Source of the DNA: Nelumbo lutea
Lineage: Eukaryota > Streptophyta > Magnoliopsida > Proteales > Nelumbonaceae
Direction: 5' to 3'
NCBI GenBank assembly: GCA_022828595.1
Contig: JAKGHH010000002.1
Location: 44,114,222-44,178,221 of the forward strand
DNA length: 64,000 nt
Shown: piece after piece, positions 32,860 to 45,100 of the stretch
Layout of the letters: the number at the start of each line of letters is the position of its first letter
How positions within the stretch are numbered: position 1 is the stretch's first letter
Made by a program: the position numbers and the translations under genes
The notes under the pieces: generated by a model
Databases searched by the model: none
Seen by the model: only the letters and a program-made list of their open reading frames with translations
Told to the model about the DNA's origin: nothing

Positions 32860-35015
32860 AAATAAATGAATTGCCTAGGATGTTAGTGGTGTTCTAGTTA
32901 AATAAAAATTCAACAATAAATTAAAATAACTATAGAATTGTAAAGGTAGTTGAAAAGTAAATAAACTAAAATGTAAATGGCAGCTACACAAGAAGTGTGT
33001 GCTGAGTTTAACAACTAGAGAATATGGACCAGCCACAAATTGGTAGCTATGAGAGGACCAAATACTCGAGGAATAATCAACTTGAGATTCAAGTGGTTGA
33101 AGAATTGCTACAAAAATCTTAAGGACAAGTTAACTGTTGAAAATAAACAGTGCAACTAAACAATAAATAAAGCAATGAACGTAAACATCTATGATAAAGC
33201 AAATGTGCAGCAGTTAAATGTAAATAGTTAGCAGTTGGTGAAAGTTAGTAAACAAGGAAATACTCAAACTACTAAAACAAGAATTTAGTGCAGTTAGTAG
33301 GGTTAGTGATGTTAGAAACTCAATACATCAAGAAATTTATATTTTGTAGTTCAAAAGAAAATGAACAATGTGTAACAACTACAAGATCCTTAGATATACA
33401 AGTTTAAGCAGTTAGCAAAGATGAAGCACACAGATTTTTATAGAGATTTGGCAGAAACCCCTACCTATGTCCTCTACTTCAAACACCCTCTGAGGATTTC
33501 TACCAACAAACAGCTACACTTTTGAGCGCCAACAAAAGCTTTACAACTAATAGAACTTCCGGGTGCCTACAATGACTTATAGTTGGACTTACGGATGCCA
33601 ACAAGACCTAAATAGTAGAACTTATGAGTATCCACCAAACCTTGAATGGTGTTCAACCTAGAACACCCCCTACACTCAAATGATGTTACAAATATAGCAC
33701 AAAGTAGTAAGATACAAAAACCTCTCAAATAGGTAGATATAATAGAATACAACATAGAAACTATTCAGTTGCAAGAGTATATCTTGAGATGCCCAACCAT
33801 AAGAAGAGACTTTCAGTAGATGGGTGAGATTGTATGAGCTTAATAGCTTCTCGGCTTTACTCACCTCCAAAAATTATTGAATCTTAGAAATCTCTTCAAA
33901 GAAAAATAAAATACTCTTGCTAATTATCTCTCTACAAAAAAAACAACTAAAGACTGTGTACATTAATAGCTCAGGTTGTTTTTCTTTCTTTTTACTTAGT
34001 TTTGATTCAAAGTCGATGACCTCTATTTAGAGGCCTATGGAGCAAGTGACCATTTTCTAACCATTGAAAGGTTCTTGCCAAACATAGTAATGATTCAAGT
34101 TTCCTCCAACATGATAGAAGGCTTATCAAACATAGCAATAGTCATTTAAGCCTTCAACTAGTCAAATTTCTTCAAATGAATCAACTATAAAATTTTGGTA
34201 GTCATCTACTATATAAAGGGGGAAATGTTTTTTCTCCTTTGGTTGACTAGCTCCTATTCAATCAACCAGTACTTGTTTAAACTCACTCTATTAATGTTAG
34301 TTGACTATACATTTTTTGGGTAGTTGATTATTCATCTTAGATAGGCATTTCTATGCCTTAGTTGTCACAAATAGTCAACTATGCATTTTGGGATAATCAA
34401 CTATGCTTCACAATTAGGCACTTCATGTCCCAATTGTCACAACTAGTTAACTATACATTTTTGGGTGCTATACAATAAAGCCCAAGCAATTTATGCCTCA
34501 TTCGCTGTCCAACATTGAAAAACTTTGGAAATATTTATCTAAAGGTTTGGATACTCTTCCTTTGGATTTCAATATTGATTTTTAAGACTCTAAAAACTTG
34601 TTTAAGTCCAAGAAAGCATAACAATAAAACCTATTCTAACCATTTATCTTTAAGGTTGTATAAACTGAGTTTGGGTCTTGTTAAGCATCATAGAAAGTGC
34701 ACATCAAGCAACTAATTACATCAAAATCCTAAGGATATGAAACTTTTAAACACAACATAATGTAGTCTTCCTCCTTGATGAATTGTTGTAGCATTGAATT
34801 TTCTTAAGCAACTCCAAAGTCTTTGAGTTCTTGTAATAGCCTTTCCATGCTTAGATTTTTTTGGAGCATCCTTATTGGAGAGACTGACAATGATTTCACT
34901 TTTTCATCTTTAATAGTATGTTTGCTTAGTACAATTATGGCTTAATGAAGCTTACTTAAATTAGTTGCATACTTAGTACACCATTAATACCCCCAATGAG
35001 TTTGTTATCACCAAA
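32380..35015 (-). mobile_element. SIRE-like LTR sequence, minus orientation
   Basis: On the minus strand the right end reads 'tttggtgataacaaactc', the LTR start. The interior has repeated 'tagtcaactatgcat' motifs (34290-34460), and the left part has 'acccctacctatgtcctc' and 'ggagggtgaattagg' phrases typical of SIRE LTR edges. A (TA)n tract lies at 32827-32858. It may be two overlapping copies. Inverted relative to 30005-31405. Confidence 0.45.
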
Positions 35016-35407
35016 GCACATAGGGTCAACCTTAAGTCATTGTTCGAGGGTGCTTTACCATTAAACCAAAAGCTATAATTGTAAGTAGATACAAACATGT
35101 CCTTTCACTAGCACCCTACTAAGTGACCTGAACCCTCAACCTAGTACTCTACTACTCTACCACAAGGACTAAACCCATGTTGGACCATCTCACCCAGAGT
35201 CATAGTTGATAGCAAGGGCACAACATCAATCCCATATAGCGACTAGGATGTTAAGCCTCTTGAGTCCCTAAGGTATAACGCTAACCCATTTAAGGCCAAT
35301 AGTCTCCCCTCAGCATTAACCAGGGGCCTCAAACCCGGGACATTGCTCTTATTCCAAGCCATTGTTAGAAGGCGCTTTACCATTATGCCAAAAGCTATAG
35401 TTATAAG

Positions 35408-35926
35408 CAGTGTTTAGAAACTCGGACCGGTTGAATCATGACGTAGGACCATGGTAGTACAATCTTACCCCAATAACTGCTTTTGCTTTAACAGGGAAAT
35501 TGATGAACCAAGTCTTTAACTAATTGAAATTTTAAAATGTGTTTAATAAAATTTGAACCCATGATATCTTATTTTTCATATATTGTTTAATTACCATTAG
35601 TCCATCTCTTAACTTGTGTTAATTAATGACTTTGTATTTACATATTACTTTATTACACATGTATTTTAAAGAAAATGTAAATTAAGAGACTTGGACCCTA
35701 GTTATTTGCTTTAAAAATTAAGGAACTTGCCATTCATGCACCATATTTAAGTAATTTAGAAGTTCTAAAATACGTTATATATAGTATTAATATGACATGT
35801 AATACATATATATATACATATGCCACATCACCACAGTTTCACCTATGGTTGGACCCCGGTTGAACCTCTAACTTGTGAACCTCTCTCTTCTCTGGATTAA
35901 TGTCCATCCTAGTTCTCTGAACATTG
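35408..35926. mobile_element. hAT-type MITE, TSD gttataag
   Basis: Identical 8-bp duplications 'gttataag' at 35400-35407 and 35927-35934. Termini 'cagtgtttagaaac' and the reverse complement 'caatgttcagagaac' are inverted repeats. It splits the SINE-like unit. A partial copy of its right part lies at 56525-56625. Confidence 0.85.
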
Positions 35927-35983
35927 GTTATAAGTAGATACATACATGTTCTTTCATTAGCACTCCAACAGATGACTCGAACC

Positions 35984-36525
35984 TAGGAGTGCTAATGGAT
36001 CGGATCATGATCCAATATTTGGTCGAATTTGGATCAGCCCTATTTAGATCTTCGGATCGGATAATAGGATCCGATCAGAAATCGGTCGGATTTGGATCCT
36101 CCTATCCAATTTGAAAAAATTCAATCTGATATATATTATATATTTATAAATATAAATATATAATACATATATGTATATGTTATTTATTTATTTATTTATT
36201 TATAAATATATTTTTTATATTATATTTTTATAAATTTTTTATATTATTTATTTTTATAAAAAACATGTATATGATGAAGATAATTAAAAATACTTATATT
36301 TTTGTTTTTACTTTATTTAAATTAGAATGTTTTATTTTTCTTTTAGAAATTAATTAATTCTTAAAGAAAACAAATTGGATCGTATCAGATCCAAAGATCT
36401 GACTTACCGATAAGATTTGAATTCAAATTGAATCCTATCAAATCCAATCAGATCCGACATGAAAAGCGTTGGATCATATTCGAATAACCCAAATTCAAAT
36501 CCAATCCAATCCGTTTGCATCCCTA
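35984..36525. mobile_element. hAT-type MITE ('taggagtgctaa'), 8-bp TSD
   Basis: Ends 'taggagtgctaatgg' and 'gtttgcatcccta'. Duplications 'ctcgaacc' / 'ctagaacc' at 35976-35983 and 36526-36533. Subterminal 'atcggatccgat' words, AT-rich core. Confidence 0.85.
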
Positions 36526-36655
36526 CTAGAACCGTCCTCTACCACAAAGAACAAACCCATTATGTGCCATCACCCAAATCTATAGTTGATAAAAGGCACA
36601 ACGTTAACCCCTTATAGCAGGCGGGGATGTTAAGCCCCTTGATCCAAACGATGGT

Positions 36656-37241
36656 GACCAGCATGTATGGAATGAGTTTATTTGTTATTTGATACCTACA
36701 TATTACAATGTTTAAATGCAAGCATATAATGATTTATTGTTGGACCTACGATGCTTTTGCTAATATTAGTAAGTTCTATAGATTTCTTCCCATAAAATTG
36801 AAAAAGAAATCCAAAAAATACCATAAAGAATATATTGAATGGTTCTCATGGTAAGAAAGAACTATAAGATGGATCTGATCTATCAAATCTATTGATCCAT
36901 CAACAATTTATGCCAAAAAAAATATGTTTTAGTAATTTACATAAATAAATAACAAAAACATAACAATTATTTAGTAATTAAATTTTATTAACTGCATATG
37001 ATATGATATGTATCTTTGTAATCCTAATGTGATAAGATACTTTTTTATATTAACTTTATATATTTCTAAAAATTATTAATTATAATAAATTTCATATTAT
37101 TATTTTATGAAAAATATATTAATATAAAATTAATGTATTTTACATTAACAATTTTTAAGAAGTATATGGCATTTAACTAGCAACTAAAATATATAACTAT
37201 ATAACTCATATGATTTTACCTTGGACTCGTACTCATGGATT
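36656..37241. other. Gene-free AT-rich intergenic DNA
   Basis: No coding frame or recognisable repeat seen. Confidence 0.5.
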
Positions 37242-37555
37242 CATGGTTTTTGAACTGTCGTTGACCCAGAGGGTTGTGGGTTAGACCATTCAATCCAGAA
37301 ACTGTCCAGGCAATTGGCTCCATTTCACCCCTGAACTGTTCCTTTCCCAAAAATCGTTGACTTAGTCAACAACCCGCTGATCTGAGCAGTCAAACCATTG
37401 ACCCATTTGACCCATACAATGATTTTGGCCATTTTAATTTATTTTATTTTTTAAAATTGCAACGAACCATCCATTTTAATTGAACAGTTGAACTGCTGAC
37501 CCAGAAACCGGTGGCCATAGCAGTTCCAATTCCAGGACAGTTATTAAAAACATTG
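37242..37555. mobile_element. hAT-like MITE
   Basis: Ends 'catggtttttgaactgt' and the reverse complement 'caatgtttttaataactgt' are imperfect inverted repeats. The flanking 8-mers agree only partly (catggatt / gtcggatt). The interior has 'gttgacttagtcaac' and 'ttttggccatttt', shared with 15950-16217. Confidence 0.6.
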
Positions 37556-38906
37556 GTCGGATTTATGGATCTTCCATATTATCATAGATCGAATTAATTT
37601 TGTAGATTTATTATATATTTTGTAAATTTTAACTTATAATTAACTAAAATAAATAATATGTTAATGGCTTTATAAATGTAGTAGTTTCTCAAAAGCCATA
37701 TCTACATGTATAATACTTATAGTTTTTAGTTTGGGTGGGCTACTAGTATATATTTATAGTCCTAACAACCATAGACTTACTGTAATAATTATGGGATTTA
37801 TCAGAGTTTCCTTGATGTTTCAGTGTGCATCCAGATCGTTTCACTATATCCATGTATATCAAAGCATGATATATATCCAGTTCCAACTTTACACATACAC
37901 TTTCTGATGATACTGGTATTTTGTAACTAGCTTACAATCTTTTTTTTTTCCTTGGATTACTTACAATCTAAGACCTGTTTCGAAGGCAATCGTAATGTGT
38001 ACCGTTTACGTAATCCATCAAGAAACTAGCCGTAATTTGGAACCATTTTTCTAGAAACTGTTGAGTGATAATCTATTGTGGTGATTGTCTAATATAAGGT
38101 CAATGCAAAGATCAAAGTATCATAACATACTGTACCATATTTTATGATACATACCAGTTCTTGAACCAGGCAACATGCTAAATAGTAAATACTAAGAATT
38201 AGGGGCAATAGCATTAGGTCTGAAAAAATGGTAGAAAGATGGGCACTAAGTAAAGGTTAACCTAACACTGAATTGCTCGATAATTGATTACTCAGTGAAA
38301 CTTGTTTCCGCACTATAATACAGGCCCATTATGCACCAAATGGCCAGAGATTTAAGACTCCATTCAACTAGTCATAATTGTTTGCTACTTTGCTCAGTGT
38401 AGCTGAGGTTCTGTTTGGGAAGAGTGCAAATACAAATATGTGCAGTGCAAAGACACGTTTCAGAAATATCCTATACAAGGTTTTGCACTGAACATGAAGA
38501 AAACATATCCCAATAATTGTCTAGTGACCACGACTATCATAGAGTTCACATCTTATTTTCCACCCTGAAAAGAGCAAGCTTTCAGATAGATATATTTTGG
38601 TACCGAGCTTTCAGATAGATTTCATGCAAGCAAGTTTTACCAATGTAGAAAATTGCATTTATGTAGCATTCAGAGGCTTCTATTTAAGCACTCACACATG
38701 GTTCCTGATTTCAAGGACTAAGCAGCATTAATGCATTATTACCAGGGGAAAATTTATATATATCACATTTTGTGATTTACCTGCATCAGCGGGAAAACTT
38801 GATAATGATACATAAATGGCGGAGGAAATGCTTGCTACATGTTCAAAAACCCAGGGGCTCAAAAGACTGCTTCATAGCAAGTTTATTTGGTAGAGAAATC
38901 CTTCTG
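37556..38906. other. Gene-free flank downstream of IDH
   Basis: AT-rich, presumably including the IDH 3' UTR at the right. A stretch at 38410-38480 ('gagtgcaaatacaaat') resembles 28758-28800, so it is a dispersed repeat. Nothing else recognised except the short insertion at 37931-37969. Confidence 0.5.
37931..37969 (-). mobile_element. 19-bp poly(A)-tailed insertion flanked by 10-bp TSD
   Basis: 'cttacaatct' at 37931-37940 and 37960-37969 flanks 'tttttttttccttggatta', which on the minus strand ends in A9 against the duplication. Confidence 0.55.
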
Positions 38907-39181
38907 TCAGTCTAGATTTGCAATGACTGCATCAACAACCTCTTGGGTTGTACTGTCTCCACCAAGATCTTTTGTCCGATACTTACCCTCTGAGATCACA
39001 TGCTTTACAGCAGTCTCCAATCGATCAGCAAAAGATGGAAACTGTAAATGTCTCAGCATCATGGCAGATGAGAGAAGGAGGGCTACTGGATTTGCTTTCT
39101 TCTGCTCTAGCAATTTCTCATTTCCTACGTTGCCTGCCGAAGCACCTTGTTCAAAAATAGCATGATCAGCCCCCACATTGC
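38907..39181 (-). CDS. IDH1: IDH regulatory subunit exon 4
   Basis: Reads [19 protein letters not shown] to AVIANLD and TGA (38909-38907). Acceptor 'ctacag'. Contains the C-terminal [13 protein letters not shown] and [15 protein letters not shown]. Confidence 0.93.
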
Positions 39182-42100
39182 CTGTAGACACCAAAAGCTA
39201 AAGATTTATCATTTATCATCATGGCAAGGGATGAAGATACAGGGAATTAAAAAAGAGAAAAGAAACTGTGATGCCAATCACAAAGGAGAGAAGTTTAAAA
39301 ACCATGAATTGATTTCATGATTTGCTGACCATCCAAGCAATCACCATACAAATTTGAAGTAAAGCATTTACCTGTTAGGTACATGCAAAATGAACAAAGA
39401 TACTATAATGAAATCTGTTCATATGGTTTCTAACATTTTAGAGCACAGGTTCACTATATAAAATGGAGTAATTTTCCTAAAAAAACACTAGGCCATTTCA
39501 GGATTGCACAAAAAAAAAGAAAAGAAAAGAACATGATTTCCTTAAAAAATCAATAAGAAACTTATTTTTACTAATTTTTGTGTTTGGTTCAACTTGGAAA
39601 AAGAACATGAATAGTCAAGAATTATATGGGCATTGTGAGATTGAGTCAAGAGAGGATAGAACATCTGTTTGGAAAATCACCTAGCAAAATAGAACAGATG
39701 TCATTTTCCTACAACTACAAACTTTCTGGAAGTGTCTGTTTTCCATAGCTATTTTGCATGCAGCATTGTAAAATAGCATTTTCTTTTGGAAACAATTCAT
39801 TTTATTTTATTTATGTGCAACCTAAATGGAATAAAGAAATGTAAGGATTCCAAAAAAAAAATTCTTGATCACCATATATTGATCCATTTCATATGACTAG
39901 TATGGTAGACCATAACCCCCCAACCCTGGTGGCACTGGGATCACCATATATTGGCTAGAAATTGACTCCTATTATTACAGCAAGACAAGTCTGAAAACTT
40001 TTTAATCTTACATCCATCGAAAACAAAAATTACCATCATCAACATCTAAGCCTTACCCCAACTATATGGGGTCCGTTACATGAATCCTGCTTCACCATAC
40101 CAATCTGTTTAGAGCCATATCTATTGTTAAACCACAAGCACTTAAATCATTTCTAACTACTTCAACCCATGTCCGTTTTGGTCTGCCTCTGGCCCTTCTA
40201 GTCCTTCAACTTGTAATAGATCACTTCTTTTTACGGGTCAATTGAGATTCTCCTGCGTTCCTTCAAATGACTTCATTTCTAACCCCATCCTTTCTAGTTT
40301 TTCAACTAATCCATCTCAGCATACACATTTTTCCGCACTCATTTTTTTGGACATGTTTCTTGATTGCCCAACACTCTGTTCCATCTCAGCATTTCTGGTC
40401 TTACTACTGTTTTATAAAATTTTCCTTTTAATACAAGTGGTATTTTCCCATCACACACGACTCCAGATGTGACCCTCCATTTTGCCCACCCAGCTCTGAT
40501 TCTATGGGCAACATCCTCCTCAATCTATTCCTTGTTATGAATTATTGAGTCAAGGTCACACCGAGTTATCTCATAGTCTCCAATCCTATGTGTACCCTGG
40601 TTCACACTTCACACTACTATTACTATTAGGTTTACATGGCATATATTCTGTTTTAGTCGTATTTACTTTAAACCCTCTTGTTTCTGAGGCATTTGTCCAT
40701 TAACTTAATATTGCATTTAAACCTTCATTAGTTTCATGTCCCTCCCCAGACCCTGCACAAGAGCCTCATGCACTGGGCTGCCCTTTTATCAAGAAACAGC
40801 AAGCAACAAGGGACTCTCATCTTGAATGCATTTAGTCAACTCATCTATGATTAGTAAAAATAAGGTAGGGTTGCAAACAGTATCCAATTGTCCGAATTCA
40901 AATTTGAATTCTATGCCATTAAGGGTGATTCGAATTCAATCCAATTATAATTGGATCAAAGATGAATCACCCCTATCCAATCTGATAATATCCAATTCAA
41001 CTTGATTTAAATAAATATGTTCATAAGTACTTAGAATTTTTTTTTATGAATATAAGTACTTAGAATTTATGTTGTATGTATCAGTAAAATTGATTTGAAT
41101 GCTGTATTTTTGTTAAACTATCAAAGGTTTAAGTTTCATATAAATTATTTTCAATTCATTTTGTTAACGAAATACAATATTAAAGTCAATTTTAGTTCAT
41201 TTTACTCATAATATATAATATTTTAATCATTTTAGTTTAATTTATTAATACTATTCAATATCTGATTGCAATCCAAATTTTATTTGAATCCAATATAAAT
41301 CCAATGGATAAGATCCAATTCAAATTCAAATATAAATGAACCAAGTTTGGATATGCTCATATGCCTACACCCGATTCAATCCGACCCATTTTCAGACATA
41401 AAATAAGGACCAAGTGATGAGATTGGTGAAAACCATGGTTCACAATTTCAATATCCATGGACATTTCGCCATATATAGAGATGGAGAAATTTTGGGGATA
41501 TTTTGTTTAACATCACTAGATAATTGGAAAAACTAAAAACACAAGAAAGTTTTCTAAAAACATGGAATTAGTTAATAAACTTCAAGGAATCATTAGAAAT
41601 ATAGTTGCACTTTAACACACTCAAGAAACCATATAAGAGAACTATATAAAACAAATATGGTAAAATTAATAGACTTTAATAGGTATTGTTCTCTTTGTCT
41701 CCCTTTAGTCTTTTAGCCATATCATCTCCATTAAATATATCATTTACTAGCCATATCATCTCCCTTTAGTTATATGCATTTTTCTTTTGAATAATAGTGA
41801 CTTAGTGAATTGTTTCAAAATAGTAAGCCAAGTACCCAATCACCAATTCCTGATTGGATATCTTAGGAAAATATTTTTAAAATTATTATGATGATGTTTG
41901 GAAAATATAAATATAAAGTCTATCAATTAAATATGAAATATCATTGACATATTGAAATATATCGAAGGTGTTTGGAAAAAAGATTCCTGGAAAATTACAT
42001 ATCACAACCTAGCAAAATGGAGATATTTTGGGGAAATTTCGCCAAATATCACCAATACTGTGAACCATGGTGAAGACCCATCAAAACCATAAAATTTGAT

Positions 42101-45100
42101 GTCTTTCTCACAAGTGTTCCAACATTGGTTGTTGCTCACTCATGCATATTCTTTGATTAGGTCCAAATACCTATTTGGACTAGGGGTGATCAAGGGTCAG
42201 GTTTTGCACATGTGATAAGGGCTATTGCTTGGGCCCAACCCAGCCCAGGCCTAATTCCGAGCCTATAAATTGTATTATAAATACATTAAATATATAAGAT
42301 TATTATATTGTATATGTGTAAAAAATTTATTTGGTACATAATAAAATAGAAAATATTATATAAAATATAAATTATATGCATTATATTATAATATATTAAT
42401 ATAAAACTTATATAAAAATGTATTATATATTAATATATGCAGGCCAAGTCAAGCTCAGATTGAGATTGAAGTATTAGGCCTAGGCCTGGCCCAACCCAAA
42501 AATTTGTGGGCCTGAGCCTAGGCCTGGCCAAAACACAAAAACTAGGCCAAGCCTAGAATTTACAGTCAGGATAGGTTGGGCTAAAAATGATTTTTTTTTA
42601 TCAATAACAACATTTCATTACTTAATCACAAAAGTAATTACAGTGAGGAAGATAAACTTTCTTATCTTCCAACTGGAGCTTAAACTCCCAAGAACAAAAA
42701 GGAAAAACTACACTTGTGCCCAAAACAGTGACTCCCTCTCGACTCCTTGCTTAGCTAACCCATCAGCAAAAGAGTTAGCTGATCTTTTCACCCAGCTGAT
42801 CTTAACTTCCATCTCTTGAACCAACCACCTATATTTCCACCTCTCATTACTGTACATCCATAATCTGCTATTTTCTTTATTCAGCCACCCTACCACCACC
42901 TCCGAGTCCCCTTCAATGATGAGTTTTCTTATCATCTCCTTAGCTCTTTGAACTCCTTCCAAAACTGCAAAGATCTCAGCCCTGAGAAAGTCACCCACTC
43001 CAATTGGGCCGGAGAACATGGCTGAAACAAACCCATTCTCATCCCTAAACACACCTCCAATCCCCGATTGTCCAGGATTCCCCTGACTACTCCCATCAAA
43101 GTTTAGTTTTAAAAAGTCAGCCGGTGGGGGAGTCCGAGACACACACAAGACTGCTTTGGTCTGAGTGCAGTTAGCAATCTCACCCCACCTCCTCAACAAA
43201 TCATCCATTGTGAAGTCTGTAAACAGCTCTGAATATTTCAGCCACTGTGAAGTCTGGGTGCAGTTGGGATAAAAATGATCACCCCTAATTTGGATTCTTT
43301 TCTTTTCCAAAACCCATCACATTATCTCTTTTGTGACTTTATCATATGCTTTCTCTAGATCAATGAACACCACATGAATTCTCACTAAACTTTTCTATTA
43401 GTCATCTCAATAGAAAGATAGCTTTCATGGTTGATCTCTCTGGCAATAAACCCACATTGGTTCTTTAATATACTAGTTTCATGTTGTATCCTTTACTCAA
43501 TTATTCCCTTCCAATGTTTCATAGTATGGCTTATGAGTTTAATCCCACGGGTATGATTATTATTACAACTTTGTACATAACCTTTGTTTTTAAATATAGG
43601 CACCATAGTGCACTTTCTCCATTCATCTGGCATCTTCTTTTCTTTCATTATCTTATTAAATAATTTACCATCTGTTCTTAACACCTTTCCCTTCATCTTA
43701 TTTAATGCTCTCCTTTACTTCTGAAATTCTAACCTTACAAAGCTACATATTAATTTTTTGTGCTATTAGAGTTGCTAATCTCAACGCTATTAGCACCCTC
43801 TACATGTTCTTCATTTAATAATTTTTCAAAATAACTTTCCATGTTTCCTTAATTTCCTTATCTTTTACCAAGACTATTTGGTCCTTTTCCAATCTTTATA
43901 GCACGCTCACTTTACTTAGATTATATTCTGATCCTCTTCATTCCTCTACCAAGTTTTTTCTAATAAAAGAACATATCATTAAGAAAAAAGAAAAAGTACG
44001 AGAGAAAGGTGACGAACTATCGCCCGAGAGAACACTACCAAGTTTCTTTAGCACTTTACTCCACATCCTAATAAACTAACATGGAAAGAGATGTAAGAGA
44101 TTTTATGGTGGAGTTATCAAAAACTCACCTCCTGGCATGAAACCAGTGCCTCCAGCAATACCTGCAGCTGTATTTGCTACCAAGTTACCATAAAGGTTAG
44201 GTGTCACCTGCAAAATCACAAAGAATACCACATGAGCTGTTTGCAAAAAGGATCAAGTGTAATCTCATGACTAAAAAATTAAAATGAAGAAATAGATATA
44301 TAGAAGAGAAGTCCCTAATTAAAGATACTATACATATTCATGAAATTCCAGTCAAGGCTTTAAATAAACTGAAATAGTTTGGTTCTTTCATGAACTCTTT
44401 AGAGCTAAACATTAGCCAAGCTACGGTGGGTTCAGCATGTTTAAAGCTTCACTCTTTAAAGATATTTATGCACTTTATGTATAATATCTGTAGAGAAACT
44501 GATGTGAACCCCACTGATGTGGTCCCCATAGTGTTCGTATGGCAGCAATATTTCTGTTAGATATGACAGTGTTAGTTGGTAGTTATTTCAGCTTTATTAT
44601 TAGTTATTTCTTATTCTATTTGCCATGTAAGCAATAAGGGCAATTCAGCCCTTTTACAGTTATATAAATATTAAGAGTGGGTCGGCAGAAATTATAACCT
44701 TCCCCTCTCTTTTTCTGAAACTCTCTTTGTGTACTTCTTCTCTTCATCTCTTCTCCTCTTCTCTTCAATTTTCCATCCTCTTTTTCTTTTAAATTCAAGA
44801 CTGATTGTAGTCTAGATCGACTACTTGGTATCAGAGCCGACCTAGGAGCTCTTATGCTAGTCTGAATAGGCCGACTGCATGAGAACCTCCTAGGTTTGGA
44901 AGTTTTTCAACAAGGAAGGAGGATTGGCTGATTCTTGGATGTTACTGGTAGTGTGCGGCTGCTACTATTAGGGTTTTGCATCAACCGGAAGGTGGCGGCC
45001 AGAGATTTTTTCATAATGTAAGCTTTTTTCTTGTGATTGACTTTAAAAAAGATCATCTTGGTTTAGTTTGAGAGGTGCGGCTGGAAAATCTTTGTGTTTT

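Larger units (their letters stand above)
35030..36655 (-). repeat. Tandem tRNA-like (SINE-like) repeat, two units
   Basis: On the minus strand one unit has an A-box-like TGGCATAATGGT (35379-35390) and a B-box-like GGTTTGAGGCC (35325-35335) at tRNA spacing. A second, related head (GGTTTAATGGTAAAGC) lies at 35050-35070. The bodies also repeat: 'agttgatagcaagggcaca' near 35206 matches 'agttgataaaaggcaca' near 36581. Period is about 370 bp once two hAT insertions are removed. No protein coding. Confidence 0.6.
42181..43287. mobile_element. hAT-type MITE carrying a LINE, 8-bp TSD
   Basis: Ends 'taggggtgatcaaggg' and 'atgatcacccct' plus A. Duplications 'atttggac' / 'atttggat' at 42173-42180 and 43288-43295. 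Without the LINE at 42592-43262 the element is about 420 bp, with 'ggcccaacccagcccaggcc' words and an AT-rich core. Confidence 0.85.
40025..43985 (-). mobile_element. RTE-type LINE remnant, cut by three hAT elements
   Basis: The minus strand at 43493-43720 reads [20 protein letters not shown] and [10 protein letters not shown], the RTE-clade RT start. 43300-43480 holds degraded RT, and 40790-40860 reads [19 protein letters not shown] codons. The left end has the typical 3' part with 'ccaactatatggggtccg' (about 40056-40073). After removing the hAT elements at 40866, 41434 and 42181 the pieces run in one direction. Heavily mutated. Confidence 0.7.

Noticed and set aside
42708..43310. The 200-codon RNase H frame as a host RNase H gene
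   Set aside because: It lies within a TSD-bounded LINE fragment, and its first codons come from the host hAT element, so it has no promoter or proper start of its own.
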